Shown here: in pieces, positions 39,297 to 40,534 of the stretch
Numbering within the stretch: position 1 is the stretch's first letter
How the letters are laid out: each line of letters starts with the position of its first letter
Source of the DNA: an uncultured Bacteroidia bacterium
Lineage (GTDB): Bacteria > Bacteroidota > Bacteroidia > Bacteroidales > Prolixibacteraceae
DNA: 40,534 nucleotides
Direction of reading: 5' to 3'
NCBI GenBank assembly: GCA_903834845.1
Contig: CAILKW010000726.1
Location: 1-40,534 of the forward strand
Translations under genes and position numbers: made by a program
Notes under the pieces: generated by a model
Databases searched by the model: none
What the model was told of the DNA's origin: nothing
What the model saw: only the letters and a program-made list of their open reading frames with translations

Positions 39297-39330
39297 TTAG
39301 TGTTTTAATTTAGGTTCGTTTGTTTAGTTC

Positions 39331-39363
39331 ACCCCCTTTGCCGGAAACGGCGAGGGGGGTTTT
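39331..39363 (+). terminator. Rho-independent terminator
   Basis: accccctttgccg-GAAA-cggcgaggggggt followed by ttt: 13-bp stem (two G-U pairs), GNRA-type tetraloop, T-run. Confidence 0.85.
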
Positions 39364-39478
39364 CGTAATGGTATTTCGGGTAGGGTTCCGAACCAAGATC
39401 ACTTATACATCAGATATTCAATAATAAAACAATATTTTTGGTAGATATTAAAAACAAACGAAAATTTCTGGAAAAAAA

Positions 39479-39514
39479 CTATGTGCCTAATATTTAAACC
39501 TATGTGCCTAATAT
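39479..39514. repeat. Two direct copies of ctatgtgcctaatat, 21-nt period
   Basis: ctatgtgcctaatat at 39479-39493 and 39500-39514, separated by ttaaac. Confidence 0.9.
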
Positions 39515-39537
39515 GTTAAAAAAAACACTTAGGTAAA

Positions 39538-40534
39538 TTAAGCCATTCCCTCCTCAAGCCACTCCACAATATTCCTTTTCTTTTTCGAAAAATTAATACC
39601 AATCAGCGTAATAGGTTTACCATCAGATAAATAAGGTATTGCATATCCTTTTTCTTTGATCTGGGCAATAGCAACCTTGGCTGGTTGGTCCATTTTGAAC
39701 TCGAAAATATAGATATGGTCACGGTTCACGATTACAGAGTCGATGCGGCCTTCGTTCATGTGTACCTCATTGTGGATTTCAGCCCCGAGCAAGCGGAAAA
39801 CCGAATAGATTATATTCTGGTAGTTTTCCTCCATATTGCTGCGGTTGGAGTATGGGATGGCTGCTATGTGGCTTTTCAGTATGCGCTGAATATCTTTTGT
39901 ATTGTTTTTAATCAATGCCATCTGCAACTGTTTAATTTCTGATGTAACCACATCGAGGCTTCGTTCAGCCATCGAACTTACCAAATGCTTTTCAAATGCA
40001 GTTTCAATTTCCATATTCGGGAACCGTAGATAATAAACAGGCTCGTCCATAAGCATTTCCACCCTATCGATAGTAAGGTAGCCCGTTTGTAGCAAAAGCG
40101 GAGCTACCATCATTTGGGTCACATCAAACGAATCAAGTATCACGCTATCCACCGGACGGAACAAAGTATCAAAAAAATCGATGTTCTGTCGTTTTAAAAC
40201 CTTGAAGATAAAGGATGGCCTGCCAGTTGAGAACCAGAAATTATTGAATCTGCCACCTTCATTAATAAACATTCCCAACGACACAGGGTTATATACGGTT
40301 AGCGCATTTTCATGGAAGCGGAATCCATTGTACCATTTTTGTATTTTTTCACGGTATTCGGTCCTGTCAACTCTGTTTTTGTCAGCCAATTCATCTATCT
40401 GTTCGCCAAAGTAATGTTCCACCTCTTCCTGGGTGTAGCCGTACATGGTTGCAAATGGCTCACTAATGGTGATATCGCGGAGAGTGTTGAGTTTGGAGAA
40501 AACCGATACTTTCGAGAATTTGGTCACACCGGTC
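39538..40534 (-). CDS. AAA-ATPase-like / PD-(D/E)XK nuclease superfamily protein (5' end outside window)
   Basis: TGVTKFSKVSVFSKLNTLRDITISEPFATMYGYTQEEVEHYF, IQKWYNGFRF, VYNPVSLGMF, nuclease-like C-term GRIDSVIVNRDHIYIFEFKM. Frame stays open to the window edge; the GTG at 40527 is not the real start. Confidence 0.88.
   Translation of the reverse strand, partial: TGVTKFSKVSVFSKLNTLRDITISEPFATMYGYTQEEVEHYFGEQIDELADKNRVDRTEYREKIQKWYNGFRFHENALTVYNPVSLGMFINEGGRFNNFWFSTGRPSFIFKVLKRQNIDFFDTLFRPVDSVILDSFDVTQMMVAPLLLQTGYLTIDRVEMLMDEPVYYLRFPNMEIETAFEKHLVSSMAERSLDVVTSEIKQLQMALIKNNTKDIQRILKSHIAAIPYSNRSNMEENYQNIIYSVFRLLGAEIHNEVHMNEGRIDSVIVNRDHIYIFEFKMDQPAKVAIAQIKEKGYAIPYLSDGKPITLIGINFSKKKRNIVEWLEEGMA

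Noticed and set aside
1-40534. CRISPR array, tRNA, rRNA, or intact transposase
   Set aside because: No regularly spaced repeats, no cloverleaf or rRNA-like stretch, and no transposase motif were recognised in the translated frames.

Overview
The window reads as one large Bacteroidetes-type carbohydrate-utilisation locus (PUL-like). About 35 kb of genes run on the + strand. They are followed by a degraded region (about 37.6-39.3 kb), a strong terminator, and a convergent - strand AAA-ATPase-like/PD-(D/E)XK gene that runs off the window edge. Order: two tandem SusC/SusD pairs and a DUF1735-type lipoprotein; a FnIII-like/beta-helix lipoprotein; an MFS (hexuronate-type) transporter; an uncharacterised protein with Asp-rich Ca-binding-like motifs; a standalone ThuA/GATase-like protein; a URO-D-family protein; a secreted fusion of a sugar isomerase/epimerase TIM barrel with DUF1080; a Tat-exported Gfo/Idh/MocA oxidoreductase; GH97; an SGNH hydrolase; a beta-helix (GH141-like) protein; GH92; and a cytoplasmic sugar cassette (D-lyxose isomerase-like, class II aldolase, FGGY kinase, MtlD-like dehydrogenase) that also contains another SGNH hydrolase. 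A three-domain esterase (alpha/beta hydrolase + SGNH + SGNH) closes the intact part. Most notable observations: (i) a chimeric, multiply frameshifted beta-helix::GH92 pseudogene followed by further gene relics; (ii) the TIM-barrel/DUF1080 fusion beside Gfo/Idh/MocA, suggesting extracytoplasmic keto-sugar-based glycoside cleavage; (iii) an orphan URO-D protein; (iv) a possibly novel ketose-phosphate pathway; (v) the triple esterase; (vi) a near-perfect 39-nt palindrome. All family calls come from reading the protein sequences; no database search was run.
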